A stretch of 64,000 bases of DNA from NCBI GenBank assembly GCA_934435195.1, contig CAKSAJ010000001.1, positions 124,001-188,000 of the forward strand, in the 5' to 3' direction. Below, in pieces: positions 25,823-35,220 of this stretch (the stretch's first letter is position 1; the number at the start of each line of letters is the position of its first letter). The notes below the pieces were generated by a model that was not told the origin of the DNA, did no database searches, and saw nothing but the letters and a program-made list of their open reading frames with translations. The DNA is from an uncultured Schaedlerella sp. (GTDB taxonomy: Bacteria; Bacillota; Clostridia; Lachnospirales; Lachnospiraceae). A program made the position numbers and the translations under genes.

Positions 25823-26413
25823 ATGAGTAAACAACTTTGGAAACCTGGGAATATGCTCTACCCACTTCCAGCGGTTATGGTTAGTGTTGGAAATAAACAA
25901 GGCGAAACCAATATTATTACTGTTGCATGGACCGGTACAATTTGCACGAATCCGGCAATGGTATATATTTCTGTACGCCCGGAACGTCATTCGTATCAGA
26001 TGATTAAAGAAAGTGGAGAGTTCGTTATTAACCTGACAACAGAGAAACTGGTAAAAGCTACAGATTATTGTGGAGTAAAGTCTGGGCGTGATGTAGACAA
26101 ATGGAAGGAAATGAATCTACATCAAGAACAGGCCGACACACTGGAATATAGTCCTTTGATTTTAGAATCACCTGTAAATATCGAATGTAAAGTAGTTGAA
26201 ATCAAAGAATTGGGAAGTCATCATATGTTCATAGCAAATGTAACAGCAGTTCATGCAGACGAGGCATACCTCAATGAACAAAATAAGTTTGAACTGAATA
26301 ATACCGGTCTGTTGGCATATTCACATGGAGAATATCTCGGGTTAGGTAAAAAACTTGGAACATTTGGATATAGTATAAGAAAAAAAGCAAAGAAAAAAAG
26401 TAAAAAGAAATAA
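25823..26413 (+). CDS. Flavin reductase family protein (flavoredoxin type)
   Basis: 196 residues. It starts with KPGNMLYPLPAVMVSVGN, then NIITVAWTGTICTNPAMVYISVRPERHS, typical of the FMN-binding split-barrel family (shown here in two parts: NIITVAWTG and MVYISVRPERHS). A highly basic Lys-rich tail ends the protein. Such proteins bind FMN and pass electrons or reduce free flavin; the partner is unknown. It is probably cotranscribed with the pyrophosphatase and ends at a strong terminator. Confidence 0.88.
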   Translation: MSKQLWKPGNMLYPLPAVMVSVGNKQGETNIITVAWTGTICTNPAMVYISVRPERHSYQMIKESGEFVINLTTEKLVKATDYCGVKSGRDVDKWKEMNLHQEQADTLEYSPLILESPVNIECKVVEIKELGSHHMFIANVTAVHADEAYLNEQNKFELNNTGLLAYSHGEYLGLGKKLGTFGYSIRKKAKKKSKKK

Positions 26414-26435
26414 AGCAAATCGTTTTATTAAAATC

Positions 26436-26480
26436 AACATCCGGATAATCTGTTTTTCACAAATTATCCGGATGTTTTAT
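26436..26480 (+). terminator. Terminator after the flavin reductase gene
   Basis: Arms 26436-26449 and 26463-26476 form a perfect 14-bp stem with T-rich sequence after it. It may also serve galT from the other side. Confidence 0.85.
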
Positions 26481-26512
26481 GATATCAAACATTTATTATT
26501 TTGAATATATAT

Positions 26513-28006
26513 TTATAACGCTTCGATGAAACGATGGAATGCCAATAATCCATCTTCGTTACATTTGTAAACACCGGCATCCTCAAGAACCTGACAGAAG
26601 ACTTTTCCAACTTCCTGCTGTAAAATTTCATCAATTGTATCTTTATTAACATCTGCGTACTTAGGAAGAAATTCTTCTACCCAGTCAGCATGTTTTTCGA
26701 TTGATTCATCCGAACGGATATCCTTTCCCTCTAAAATATATTCTTTTAAAGTTTCAAGTTCACCCTTCAGTCTTGCCGGAAGAACAGCCAGTCCCATTAC
26801 TTCGATCAATCCAATATTTTCTTTTTTGATATGATGAAGATTTGCGTGTGGATGGTATACACCCAGAGGATGTTCATCTGTTGTAATATTATTTCTCAAA
26901 GTAAGGTCAAGTTCATACAAATCACCGCGTTTACGAGCTATCGGAGTAATTGTATTGTGTGGTTGTCCTTCTGTTTCGGCATAGATAAATGCATCTTCGT
27001 CCGTATAGCTTCTCCATACTTTCAAAATATGATCAGCAAGCTCAATAATGCGTTTTTCATCAGCACACTGTAAACGAATGACAGACAATGGCCATTTCAC
27101 AATTCCCGCCGTCACATCTTCATATCCGGCAACTGTAAAATGCTTAATGATTGGAGCTTTTGCCATTGCAAAAGTATAATGACCGCCCTGAAAATGATCA
27201 TGACTCAAGATAGAACCGCCAACGATTGGGAGATCCGCGTTTGAGCCAAGGAAATAATGAGGAAACTGCTTAATAAAATCAAATAATTTGATAAAAGCAT
27301 TTTTATCAATTTTCATTGGTGTATGTTCCCCGTTAAATACGATACAATGCTCATTGTAATATACATACGGCGAATATTGGAATCCCCATTTTGAATCATT
27401 TATTGTTATTGGAATGATTCGATGATTTTCACGTGCAGGATGGTTTGTACGTCCGGCATATCCCTCATTTTCCATACAAAGCTGACATTTCGGGTAAGAA
27501 ACAGTAGCAGCATTGCGAGCAGCGGCAATTGCCTTTGGATCCTTTTCCGGTTTAGATAAATTAATTGTAATATCTAACGTACCATATTCTGTATCTGCAG
27601 TCCATTTCATATCTTTTGATACACGATATCTTCTGATGTAGTCACTATCTTGGCTGAATTTATAGTAATAATCAGTTGCCGTTTCAGGAGAAACCTGATA
27701 TTTCTGCCAAAATGTCTGTTGGACCTGTGCCGGACGTGGAAGAAGACAATTCATAAGTTTTGTGTCAAATAAATCTCGATATGTAATACTGTCTTCGATT
27801 ATTTCTCGAGAACATGCTTCATCTAATAGCTCTTTTAAAATTGTTTCGAGATTTAGATTGCTTAAATCGCAATCTGTATCTTCATAATTATTTTCATGAA
27901 ATAAATCTAATATTAAATTCGTTGTATAAATTCGTTCGCACTCTGGTGTGATTCCAGTATCAATACCATATTGTACCAATTTTTTTATGTTTTCATATAA
28001 AGCCAT
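26513..28006 (-). CDS. galT: UDP-glucose--hexose-1-phosphate uridylyltransferase, Gram-positive type
   Basis: 497 residues, the long Gram-positive GalT class rather than the 350-residue E. coli class. Visible segments are SYPKCQLCMENEGYAGR, the catalytic region GGSILSHDHFQGGHY and YHPHANLHHIKKENIGLIEV. It exchanges UMP between UDP-glucose and galactose-1-phosphate in the Leloir pathway. Its ATG overlaps the galK stop in TAATG, and AGGAGG lies within the last galK codons, so translation is coupled. Second gene of a galKT unit; galE is not in the window. Confidence 0.95.
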   Translation of the reverse strand: MALYENIKKLVQYGIDTGITPECERIYTTNLILDLFHENNYEDTDCDLSNLNLETILKELLDEACSREIIEDSITYRDLFDTKLMNCLLPRPAQVQQTFWQKYQVSPETATDYYYKFSQDSDYIRRYRVSKDMKWTADTEYGTLDITINLSKPEKDPKAIAAARNAATVSYPKCQLCMENEGYAGRTNHPARENHRIIPITINDSKWGFQYSPYVYYNEHCIVFNGEHTPMKIDKNAFIKLFDFIKQFPHYFLGSNADLPIVGGSILSHDHFQGGHYTFAMAKAPIIKHFTVAGYEDVTAGIVKWPLSVIRLQCADEKRIIELADHILKVWRSYTDEDAFIYAETEGQPHNTITPIARKRGDLYELDLTLRNNITTDEHPLGVYHPHANLHHIKKENIGLIEVMGLAVLPARLKGELETLKEYILEGKDIRSDESIEKHADWVEEFLPKYADVNKDTIDEILQQEVGKVFCQVLEDAGVYKCNEDGLLAFHRFIEAL

Positions 28007-29175
28007 TATACAAGCCTCCTTGCTCCATCACCGATTTCTACAGTATAAAATTCTGCTTCATGTCCTACTTTTTCTTTGTATGCTGCACCAATTGTTTCGA
28101 TAAATGTATCGATAGCATCATTTTTTACAATGCTGACAGTACATCCGCCAAATCCGCCTCCTGTGATACGCGAACCAATCACTCCCGGAGTATTCCATGC
28201 GAGGTCTACAAGAATATCAATTTCTTCACATGAAACTTCATAATCATCACGAAGAGAAATGTGAGACTGATTCATCAATTGACCGAATAATTCTATATTA
28301 TCTGCTTTTAACGCTGCAACTGCATCAATCGTACGCTGATTTTCAGCAACCGCATGTTTCGCACGCTGCTCTTTAACTGGATCACCAATCACAGATTTGT
28401 ATTTTTCGAATGTTTCCATATCCAAATCCCCAAGAGAATCGATAGAAACCACTGTCTGCAATGCAGCAAGTGCATCTGCACACTCCTGACGACGTGTATT
28501 ATATGCTGAATCAACCAGACTATGTTTCACCTTACTGTTTGTAATAATAATTTTAGCATCTTTTAATTTAACTGGAGCATATTCAAAATTCAATGTGCTT
28601 GTATCAAGAAAGATTGCATTATCAGCTTTACCCATTGCAACAGCGAACTGATCCATAATACCGCAATTACATCCATTAAAATTATTTTCTGAGTATTGTC
28701 CGATCAGTGCAAGATCTGTCATTGTTAATGCATCGATATTATATAAATCTCTTAAAATAACTCCTGTTAGAACTTCCAAAGAAGCAGAAGAAGATAACCC
28801 TGAACCATTAGGAATATTGCCCCAGATTACCATATCAAACCCAGAATCCAGAGTATATCCTTTCTCTGCAAATGCCCACACAACACCCAACGGATAGTTT
28901 GCCCAATTGTATTCTGCATGATATGAGAGATCCTCAAGAGTTACTTCAATCACACCAAAATTGTCCAGATTCATAGAATAAAAATGAATTTTGTTGTCAT
29001 TTCTTTTTTTTGCAGCACCATAAGTTCCAATTGTTAATGCACATGGGAATACATGTCCTCCATTATAGTCCGTATGCTCTCCGATGAGATTAACACGCCC
29101 TGGAGAGAAATAAAAACGTGCATCCGATGTATCCCCAAAAAGTTCTTTAAATTTTTTTAAAAGTTTTTCCTGCAT
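28006..29175 (-). CDS. galK: Galactokinase
   Basis: 389 residues. GHMP-kinase signatures: FSPGRVNLIGEHTDYNGG at the N-terminus, GSGLSSSASLEV for ATP binding and ITGGGFGGCTVS at the C-terminus. It phosphorylates galactose at C1. It is the first gene of galKT on the - strand and is divergent from an AraC-family regulator across 192 bases. The - strand TATAAT at 29252-29257 has no clear -35 box, which would suit activator control. Confidence 0.97.
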   Translation of the reverse strand: MQEKLLKKFKELFGDTSDARFYFSPGRVNLIGEHTDYNGGHVFPCALTIGTYGAAKKRNDNKIHFYSMNLDNFGVIEVTLEDLSYHAEYNWANYPLGVVWAFAEKGYTLDSGFDMVIWGNIPNGSGLSSSASLEVLTGVILRDLYNIDALTMTDLALIGQYSENNFNGCNCGIMDQFAVAMGKADNAIFLDTSTLNFEYAPVKLKDAKIIITNSKVKHSLVDSAYNTRRQECADALAALQTVVSIDSLGDLDMETFEKYKSVIGDPVKEQRAKHAVAENQRTIDAVAALKADNIELFGQLMNQSHISLRDDYEVSCEEIDILVDLAWNTPGVIGSRITGGGFGGCTVSIVKNDAIDTFIETIGAAYKEKVGHEAEFYTVEIGDGARRLV

Positions 29176-29220
29176 AATATAGTACCCTCACTTTCGTTAT
29201 AACAGATAGAATCGTTTTAC

Positions 29221-29239
29221 AAAACAGATATTCTGTTTT
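29221..29239. promoter_or_regulatory. Inverted repeat in the galK/araC-family intergenic region
   Basis: AAAACAGA, TAT, TCTGTTTT: a perfect 8-3-8 repeat lying just downstream of the galK -10 box (29252-29257 on the - strand). It may be an operator for a sugar-responsive regulator. No binding protein can be named from sequence. Confidence 0.45.
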
Positions 29240-29311
29240 TGTGTTAATTTTATTATACGGGTCTATTGATTAAAAGTATATAAAAAATCCGTGCAAAAAT
29301 ATGTAAAAATG

Positions 29312-29341
29312 TTGCTTTAGCAAGAGGAGAGAGCTTATAAT
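29312..29341 (+). promoter_or_regulatory. Promoter for the AraC-family regulator
   Basis: TTGCTT (29312-29317), 18 bases, TATAAT (29336-29341), 26 bases before the start codon. Confidence 0.5.
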
Positions 29342-29367
29342 AAAAAGTAGCAGAAAGAGGTGTTAAA

Positions 29368-30201
29368 ATGTTAAACACATATAAATATTCTTTTAAGACA
29401 AGAGAAAAGTTACTTGGATCGTTATCCGTATATAATGTAGGTCATCAGTTGTGTGAACCGGAATATCAGTGGGGTCCCGGAGTAAGAAACCATTATTGTA
29501 TCCATCATATTATTTCTGGTACCGGTTGGTATGAAGTAAATGGGACAGTTATTCAATTATCAGCAGGAGATACCTTTATTCTATATCCCGACACAGAAGT
29601 ACGATATTATGCTGACAGTCAAAACCCTTGGGAATATGCATGGGTTGGATTTATGGGAGAAGATGCAGACACCATTATTAGAGCAACTGATTTCAGGCGA
29701 AAGCATCCCTGGATAAAAAAGGGTACACTTCCAAATAATTTGATTCAAGAACAGCTTGGTATTATTTATGATGTAAAAGGAAGTGATTATGAATCAGCAG
29801 TTGCAATGACCGGAGCACTTTACACATTATTGTCTACATTTATGCATTATGCGCAACATGAAGAAGATGTACAGAATAGTCAAATGGTCTATGTAGAACA
29901 GGCAAAAGATTATATTTCAACAAACTATTCTTATCCAATTACCGTAGAAGATGTTGCATCTTATGTCGGGATCAGCAGGAGTTATCTTTTCCGTTCATTT
30001 CAGGCAATACAAAATCAGTCTCCGAAAGAGTATTTGATCGAATACCGACTTAAGCGGGCCAGACACTTACTACGTGAAACATCATTGTCTATTGCGAGTA
30101 TTGCTTATTCCGTAGGCTTTGAAAATAACCTCTATTTTTCCAAGGCATTTAAAAATAAAATGAAAATGACTCCATCTGAGTATAGAAAAAATCAAATATA
30201 A
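29368..30201 (+). CDS. AraC family transcriptional regulator
   Basis: 277 residues. N-terminal cupin-type sugar-binding domain (about 1-150, with YCIHHIISGTGWYEVNG and GDTFILYPDTEVRYYAD) and C-terminal double helix-turn-helix (about 175-277, with TVEDVASYVGISRSYLFRSF and SIASIAYSVGFENNLYFSKAF). Such proteins usually activate carbohydrate genes. Being divergent from galKT, it probably controls galactose use or an alpha- or beta-galactoside, though a more distant target is possible. Confidence 0.92.
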   Translation: MLNTYKYSFKTREKLLGSLSVYNVGHQLCEPEYQWGPGVRNHYCIHHIISGTGWYEVNGTVIQLSAGDTFILYPDTEVRYYADSQNPWEYAWVGFMGEDADTIIRATDFRRKHPWIKKGTLPNNLIQEQLGIIYDVKGSDYESAVAMTGALYTLLSTFMHYAQHEEDVQNSQMVYVEQAKDYISTNYSYPITVEDVASYVGISRSYLFRSFQAIQNQSPKEYLIEYRLKRARHLLRETSLSIASIAYSVGFENNLYFSKAFKNKMKMTPSEYRKNQI

Positions 30202-30231
30202 CAACTGCTTTACACCAATATAAATCATGAG

Positions 30232-30260
30232 TTGCCAAATATCTTGCATATAATTACAAT
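30232..30260 (+). promoter_or_regulatory. Promoter for the polysaccharide deacetylase gene
   Basis: TTGCCA (30232-30237), 17 bases, TACAAT (30255-30260), 24 bases before the start codon. Confidence 0.6.
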
Positions 30261-30284
30261 AGATGTGTTCAAGAAGGATGATGT

Positions 30285-31028
30285 ATGCATATAAATAGAT
30301 ATGAAAAAATTTTTTCGAAAATAATCCGTATCAGCTATTTTATCACCGTGCTGTTTATTGCTCAATATTTTGGCGTTATACAACTCAATTTAAAATCAAT
30401 TGAAACAAAAGGACAAATTCCAAAACAATTTGAGGAAACTAAAGCAGTCATACAAGAACAGACGGAGAAACCCATGATTGCATTAACTTTTGATGATGGA
30501 CCAAACGCTCAGTTTACTCCTGACTTATTGGAAGGATTAAAGCAGAGAAATGTGCATGCCACTTTCTTTTTGATTGGCGAAAATATTGAACAAAATAGTA
30601 ATCAAAATCTGGTAAAGCAAATGTATGAAGAAGGACATTTGATAGGAAATCATACATATCATCACTTAGAGATTACACGGTTAAGTGATGAAAAAGCTTA
30701 TGAAGAAATAAAAAGTACAAATGATCTTATTGAAAGTATTATAGGAGAAGCCCCGGAATATATGCGACCTCCTTTTGGCAGCTGGCAAAGAAATTTAGAG
30801 GAAAAAATGAAGGTTATTCCGGTCTTGTGGACTGTAGATCCGTTAGATTGGACTACAGAAAATGTGGATGAAATTGTAAACAAGGTAGTGACGGAAACAA
30901 AAGAAAATGATATTATTTTATTACATGACTGTTACAATAGTTCTGTAATCGCAGCACTTCGAATTGTAGATTTGCTTCAGGCAGAAGGGTATCAGTTTGT
31001 TACCGTAGATAAATTACTTCTAAACTAA
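30285..31028 (+). CDS. Polysaccharide deacetylase (NodB domain)
   Basis: 247 residues. An N-terminal membrane anchor (about 14-32) places the enzyme outside. The NodB domain (about 60-245) has IALTFDDGPNA with the catalytic and metal Asp pair, GNHTYHHLEIT with the metal histidines, RPPFGSW, VDPLDWT, and ILLHD. Members remove acetyl groups from peptidoglycan or other GlcNAc polymers, in vegetative cells or during sporulation. The exact substrate cannot be told. It is a single gene with its own promoter. Confidence 0.9.
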   Translation: MHINRYEKIFSKIIRISYFITVLFIAQYFGVIQLNLKSIETKGQIPKQFEETKAVIQEQTEKPMIALTFDDGPNAQFTPDLLEGLKQRNVHATFFLIGENIEQNSNQNLVKQMYEEGHLIGNHTYHHLEITRLSDEKAYEEIKSTNDLIESIIGEAPEYMRPPFGSWQRNLEEKMKVIPVLWTVDPLDWTTENVDEIVNKVVTETKENDIILLHDCYNSSVIAALRIVDLLQAEGYQFVTVDKLLLN

Positions 31029-31080
31029 AACATTTCTGTATTTAGAAAATTATTTGTATAGAAGTGAAAGGAAGATATAT

Positions 31081-32397
31081 ATGGATTTATTTGATTATAT
31101 GAGAGAAAATAAGCAGGAAAAAGAATCTCCTCTTGCATCCAGAATGCGTCCGACAACATTAGATGAAGTAGTCGGACAACAACATATCATTGGTAAAGAC
31201 AAATTATTATACCGAGCGATCAAGGCTGATAAATTAGGTTCAATTATTTTTTACGGACCCCCAGGAACAGGTAAGACAACACTTGCCAAAGTAATTGCTA
31301 ATACCACCAGTGCTGAATTTAAACAGATTAACGCAACTGTAGCTGGTAAAAAAGACATGGAAGAGGTAGTGAAAGAAGCCAAAGATTTACTTGGCATGTA
31401 TGGAAAGAAAACAATATTATTTATCGATGAGATTCATCGTTTTAACAAAGGTCAACAAGATTATCTGCTTCCTTTTGTAGAAGATGGAACCATTACTTTG
31501 ATCGGGGCAACGACAGAAAATCCTTATTTTGAAGTAAATGGAGCTCTTTTATCCAGATCAAGTGTATTTGAATTACATGCTTTAGAAAAAGAAGATATCA
31601 AATTACTGCTTCATCGCGCCGTGTATGATAAAACAAAAGGAATGGGCAGCTATAAAGCCGACATTGACAAAGATGCACTTGAATTTTTAGCTGACATTGC
31701 CGGTGGTGATGCGAGAAGTGCTTTAAATGCAGTAGAACTTGGTATCTTGACGACTCCACGAAGTGAAGATGGGTTGATCCATATTACACTAGATGTTGCA
31801 TCAGAATGCATCCAGAAGAGAGTAGTGCGCTATGATAAAACCGGGGATAATCATTATGACACAATTTCAGCATTTATTAAAAGTATGCGCGGATCGGATC
31901 CTGATGCTGCCGTTTACTATCTTGCAAAGATGCTTTACGCAGGTGAAGATGTTAAATTCATTGCCAGACGAATTATGATCTGCGCAGCAGAAGATGTGGG
32001 AAATGCCGATCCAATAGCTTTGACAGTTGCAGTGTCTGCCGCTCAGGCGGTGGAAAGGATCGGAATGCCGGAATCCCAGATTATACTTTCACAAGCTGTT
32101 TTATATGTGGCATCTGCACCAAAAAGTAATTCCGCAGTAAATGCTATTATGCTGGCAAATGAATCTGTGCGAAATATAAAAACAACAGTTCCGACACACC
32201 TGCAAGATGCTCATTATAAAGGTTCTCAAAAATTGGGACATGGTGTAGGCTATCAGTATGCACATGACTATAAAAATCATTATGTACATCAACAATATCT
32301 ACCAGATGAGATAAAAAATGCCAGGTTCTATGAACCCGGCGATCTTGGTCATGAAAAACAAACAAAAGAATGGTTACAAAAGCTTCGCGAGCAATGA
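31081..32397 (+). CDS. rarA: Replication-associated recombination protein A
   Basis: 438 residues. AAA+ ATPase with SRMRPTTLDEVVGQQH, Walker A GPPGTGKTT, Walker B LFIDEIHRFNKGQQD, sensor 1 GATTENP, then the MgsA tetramerisation part (AVYYLAKMLYAGEDVKFIARR, GVGYQYAHDY). It acts at stalled forks and is linked to the clamp-loader fold. AAAGGA near 31068-31073 selects ATG 31081. Its last 24 bases overlap the 3' end of the converging DUF4364 gene. Confidence 0.95.
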   Translation: MDLFDYMRENKQEKESPLASRMRPTTLDEVVGQQHIIGKDKLLYRAIKADKLGSIIFYGPPGTGKTTLAKVIANTTSAEFKQINATVAGKKDMEEVVKEAKDLLGMYGKKTILFIDEIHRFNKGQQDYLLPFVEDGTITLIGATTENPYFEVNGALLSRSSVFELHALEKEDIKLLLHRAVYDKTKGMGSYKADIDKDALEFLADIAGGDARSALNAVELGILTTPRSEDGLIHITLDVASECIQKRVVRYDKTGDNHYDTISAFIKSMRGSDPDAAVYYLAKMLYAGEDVKFIARRIMICAAEDVGNADPIALTVAVSAAQAVERIGMPESQIILSQAVLYVASAPKSNSAVNAIMLANESVRNIKTTVPTHLQDAHYKGSQKLGHGVGYQYAHDYKNHYVHQQYLPDEIKNARFYEPGDLGHEKQTKEWLQKLREQ

Positions 32398-32886
32398 TGC
32401 ATAAACACTCTGACTTTGCATATTCCAGTTATTTGCAATGGTTTCAGCCTCTTTTTTTGTAGGAACAGTCAATTTCAAATCAATGAGACTGGAATCATTT
32501 TCTACAATCTGGCATCGCACTTCGTATTCGTGGTTCGGTGTCAGATAATATTCTGTTTTTACCGCAGCTTCTTCTTTCAAATCATAACTTTTTTCTTCCA
32601 GAAAATCATCAATATCATGTTGAATCTCCGGTGAAATTTTATTGCGGAAAAACTCGATTGTTTTACTTCCTTCTTCTGTCAAATGATATAAAGTACGATT
32701 ATGGGTATTCTCAGCCAAAATCAATTGTGAATCCAGCATTTCAGAAATCGTACTTTGAAGTTTGAAATAATTTGTATACCCCTTATCCAGAATAAATTCA
32801 GATATTTGGGATGTAGTTAATGGAAAATCTACCTTTTCCAGCATATAAAGAATGATTAATTTGTATAATGTAAATGATTCAGACAT
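32374..32886 (-). CDS. DUF4364 family protein
   Basis: 170 residues. The N-terminal part looks like a winged helix (LTTSQISEFILDKGY, LQSTISEMLDSQLIL, LYHLTEEGSKTIEFF), then an alpha/beta C-terminal domain. DUF4364 is a Clostridia family with no assigned role; the N-terminal half suggests DNA binding. It is the last gene of the malic enzyme-radical SAM operon, starting inside the radical SAM gene (ATGTCTGA overlap, AAAGGAG ahead), and its 3' end overlaps rarA on the other strand. Confidence 0.82.
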   Translation of the reverse strand: MSESFTLYKLIILYMLEKVDFPLTTSQISEFILDKGYTNYFKLQSTISEMLDSQLILAENTHNRTLYHLTEEGSKTIEFFRNKISPEIQHDIDDFLEEKSYDLKEEAAVKTEYYLTPNHEYEVRCQIVENDSSLIDLKLTVPTKKEAETIANNWNMQSQSVYASLLAKLL

Positions 32887-33805
32887 GATACTCCTTTCCC
32901 TGCCAGATATCTTGTTCTTTCAGATAACGATGCAGTGTATTTAATACAGTCCTTTTCTGACTTGTCCACGATGGTGCAATAAGTAATTCTTTTGGTCCGT
33001 CACCAGTTAACCTGTGGATGGTTATATCCGGACGAAGTCTTGCAATACATGTTCCAAGCAGAGAAATATATTCCTCCATGCTAGGACTCCAAAATGGTTG
33101 TTTTTCATAGTCGAGAGCAAGATCTGTTCCTTTTAATATGTGAAGCAATTGAAGCTTGATCCCTTGTATATCCATTTTGTTAAGATAATCTATTGTCTCA
33201 AGCATCATATCTTCATTTTCTCCCGGAAGTCCTAAAATTGTATGCGTGATCACAGAAATATTTCGTTTTCTCAAATTGTTTACCGCTTCTTCAAATACTT
33301 CTAACGGATATCCCCGACGAATATAGGTTGCCGTTTGTGGATGGATTGTCTGAAGCCCAAGTTCAACCCAGACCGGTTTGATCTGATTGATTTCTTCTAA
33401 TAATTGAAGTACATCCTCTGGCAGACAATCCGGTCTCGTTGCAATCGAAAGAATTTGAACATCCGGATCTTGAATTGCCTCCATATAAATCTGTCTCAAA
33501 TATTCTACAGGGGCATACGTATTTGTAAATGCCTGAAAATAGGCAATATATGAATGCACAGGTCGTTTTTTTGTTAAGTTTTCTTTTCCCATGGCAAGTT
33601 GTTTGGTGATAGAGCAGGTGGCAGGCCCGGCAAAGTCACCTGAGCCTGCAGTACTGCAGAAAATACATCCACCATGCCCAATTTTTCCATCTCTGTTTGG
33701 ACAAGTCATCCCACCATTAAGTGTAATCTTATATACTTTTTCTCCATAAAGTTGTTTCAGATCATAATCCATAGAATGATAACGTTTTTCACCCCAGCGA
33801 TTCAT
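32879..33805 (-). CDS. TIGR01212/YhcC-type radical SAM protein
   Basis: 308 residues. The N-terminal cluster motif MTCPNRDGKIGHGGCIFC has the wide Cys spacing typical of this family, followed by SYIAYFQAFTNTYAP, SIATRPDCLPEDVL, WVELGLQTIHPQTA and THTILGLPGENEDMM. The family resembles Elp3-like radical SAM enzymes, but its substrate is not known to me. Its start overlaps the malic enzyme stop (TAATG) and its stop overlaps the DUF4364 start, so the three are translationally coupled. Confidence 0.9.
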   Translation of the reverse strand: MNRWGEKRYHSMDYDLKQLYGEKVYKITLNGGMTCPNRDGKIGHGGCIFCSTAGSGDFAGPATCSITKQLAMGKENLTKKRPVHSYIAYFQAFTNTYAPVEYLRQIYMEAIQDPDVQILSIATRPDCLPEDVLQLLEEINQIKPVWVELGLQTIHPQTATYIRRGYPLEVFEEAVNNLRKRNISVITHTILGLPGENEDMMLETIDYLNKMDIQGIKLQLLHILKGTDLALDYEKQPFWSPSMEEYISLLGTCIARLRPDITIHRLTGDGPKELLIAPSWTSQKRTVLNTLHRYLKEQDIWQGKEYHV

Positions 33806-34953
33806 TAAATCAAGTCCTTTACAGCCTTACTTACTACATCTGCCACACGTGGATCGAAAGCTTCCGGCAAAATATTATTTTCATTTAATTCATCATCCGC
33901 AACAAGTCCTGCAATTGCATTAGCAGTTGCGAGTTTCATTTCTTCTGTAATCTGTGTTGCACGGCCTTCTAAAGCACCTTTAAAAATTCCAGGGAAAGCA
34001 ACAACATTATTTACCTGATTTGGAAAATCAGAACGTCCGGTTCCAACAACTTTTGCACCAGCTTCTTTTGCAATATCAGGCATAATTTCAGGTACAGGAT
34101 TTGCCATTGCGAAAAGAATTGCATCCTTATTCATAGAAGCTACCATATCTTTTGTAACAATATTAGGAGCAGATACTCCGACAAAGATATCAGCACCTTC
34201 TAAAGCATCAGCAAGAGTTCCTTTTTTATTCTCCAAATTTGTAACTTCAACCATTTTTTCCTGCATCCAATTTAAATTTGGTGAGTCTTTTCCGATAATT
34301 CCATTGATATCACACATTGTGATATTAGGGAAACCATATGTCAAAAGAAGTTTTGTGATCGCAACTCCTGCAGAACCTGCTCCATTTACAACAACTCGGC
34401 AATTTTCTTTCTCTTTACCAGTTACTTTCAAAGCATTTATAATACCGGCAAGTACAACGATAGCTGTTCCGTGCTGATCATCATGGAAAACAGGGATATC
34501 AAGAAGTTCTTTTAAACGCTCCTCAATCTCAAAACAACGAGGAGCAGAAATATCTTCCAAATTGATTCCACCAAAAGCAGGTGCAATATTTACTACTGTA
34601 CGAATGATTTCTTCTGTATCTTGTGTATCAAGACAGATCGGAACTGCATTCACTCCACCGAATTCTTTGAATAAAACTGCTTTTCCTTCCATAACCGGCA
34701 TGGCAGCTTTGGCACCGATATTACCAAGTCCAAGTACTGCGCTTCCGTCAGAAACAACGGCAATCGTATTGGATTTGATCGTGTATTTATATGCAGCTTC
34801 TGGATCTTGTGCGATTACCTTACAAGGTTCTGCAACACCCGGAGTATAAGCGATGGCAAGATCTTCTCTTGAATTCACATGCGATTTTGCTATTGTTTCA
34901 ATCTTACCATTCCACTGTTCATGCATCTGTAATGCTTTTTCGCTGTTTGTCAT
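33805..34953 (-). CDS. NAD(P)-dependent malic enzyme, short form
   Basis: 382 residues, without the phosphotransacetylase-like extension of MaeB. Features are AIAYTPGVAEPCK, FGGINLEDISAPRCFEIEE, VFHDDQHGTAIVVLAGI, NGAGSAGVAITKLL for dinucleotide binding, FAMANPVPEIMP and GRSDFPNQVNN. It decarboxylates malate to pyruvate in the cytoplasm, feeding or draining the C4 pool. Cofactor choice cannot be read safely. It leads the three-gene - strand operon and is divergent from rho across 267 bases. Confidence 0.94.
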   Translation of the reverse strand: MTNSEKALQMHEQWNGKIETIAKSHVNSREDLAIAYTPGVAEPCKVIAQDPEAAYKYTIKSNTIAVVSDGSAVLGLGNIGAKAAMPVMEGKAVLFKEFGGVNAVPICLDTQDTEEIIRTVVNIAPAFGGINLEDISAPRCFEIEERLKELLDIPVFHDDQHGTAIVVLAGIINALKVTGKEKENCRVVVNGAGSAGVAITKLLLTYGFPNITMCDINGIIGKDSPNLNWMQEKMVEVTNLENKKGTLADALEGADIFVGVSAPNIVTKDMVASMNKDAILFAMANPVPEIMPDIAKEAGAKVVGTGRSDFPNQVNNVVAFPGIFKGALEGRATQITEEMKLATANAIAGLVADDELNENNILPEAFDPRVADVVSKAVKDLI

Positions 34954-35079
34954 ATTTTTGTACCTCTTCTTTATTATAATAGTATCTGAAAATTATCATA
35001 TCACTCTTATAGAATAGACGCAAGAGAGGAATCCTTTCTAAATTTTGAAAAAACTCTTTTATTTTTGCAGCAGTTGATG

Positions 35080-35085
35080 TATACT
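35080..35085 (+). promoter_or_regulatory. Possible -10 box of rho
   Basis: TATACT with no clear -35 box. It would leave a leader of about 130 bases before ATG 35221, AT-rich and without a strong hairpin that I can see. Confidence 0.3.
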
Positions 35086-35220
35086 AACAATAGCTTTAAT
35101 TCATTTGAGTCGATTCAGACCAAATTTCCCGAAAAATTTACAAAAGCAAATATTTACTACAAAAAACGTATTTTTGAAACATATTTTTTATACTTTACAT
35201 GGAAAGAAAGGAATGTATTT

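Noticed and set aside
35065..35220. N-terminal extension of Rho from ATG 35065
   Set aside because: It starts before the probable -10 box and precedes the standard Rho_N domain; the site before ATG 35221 is better.
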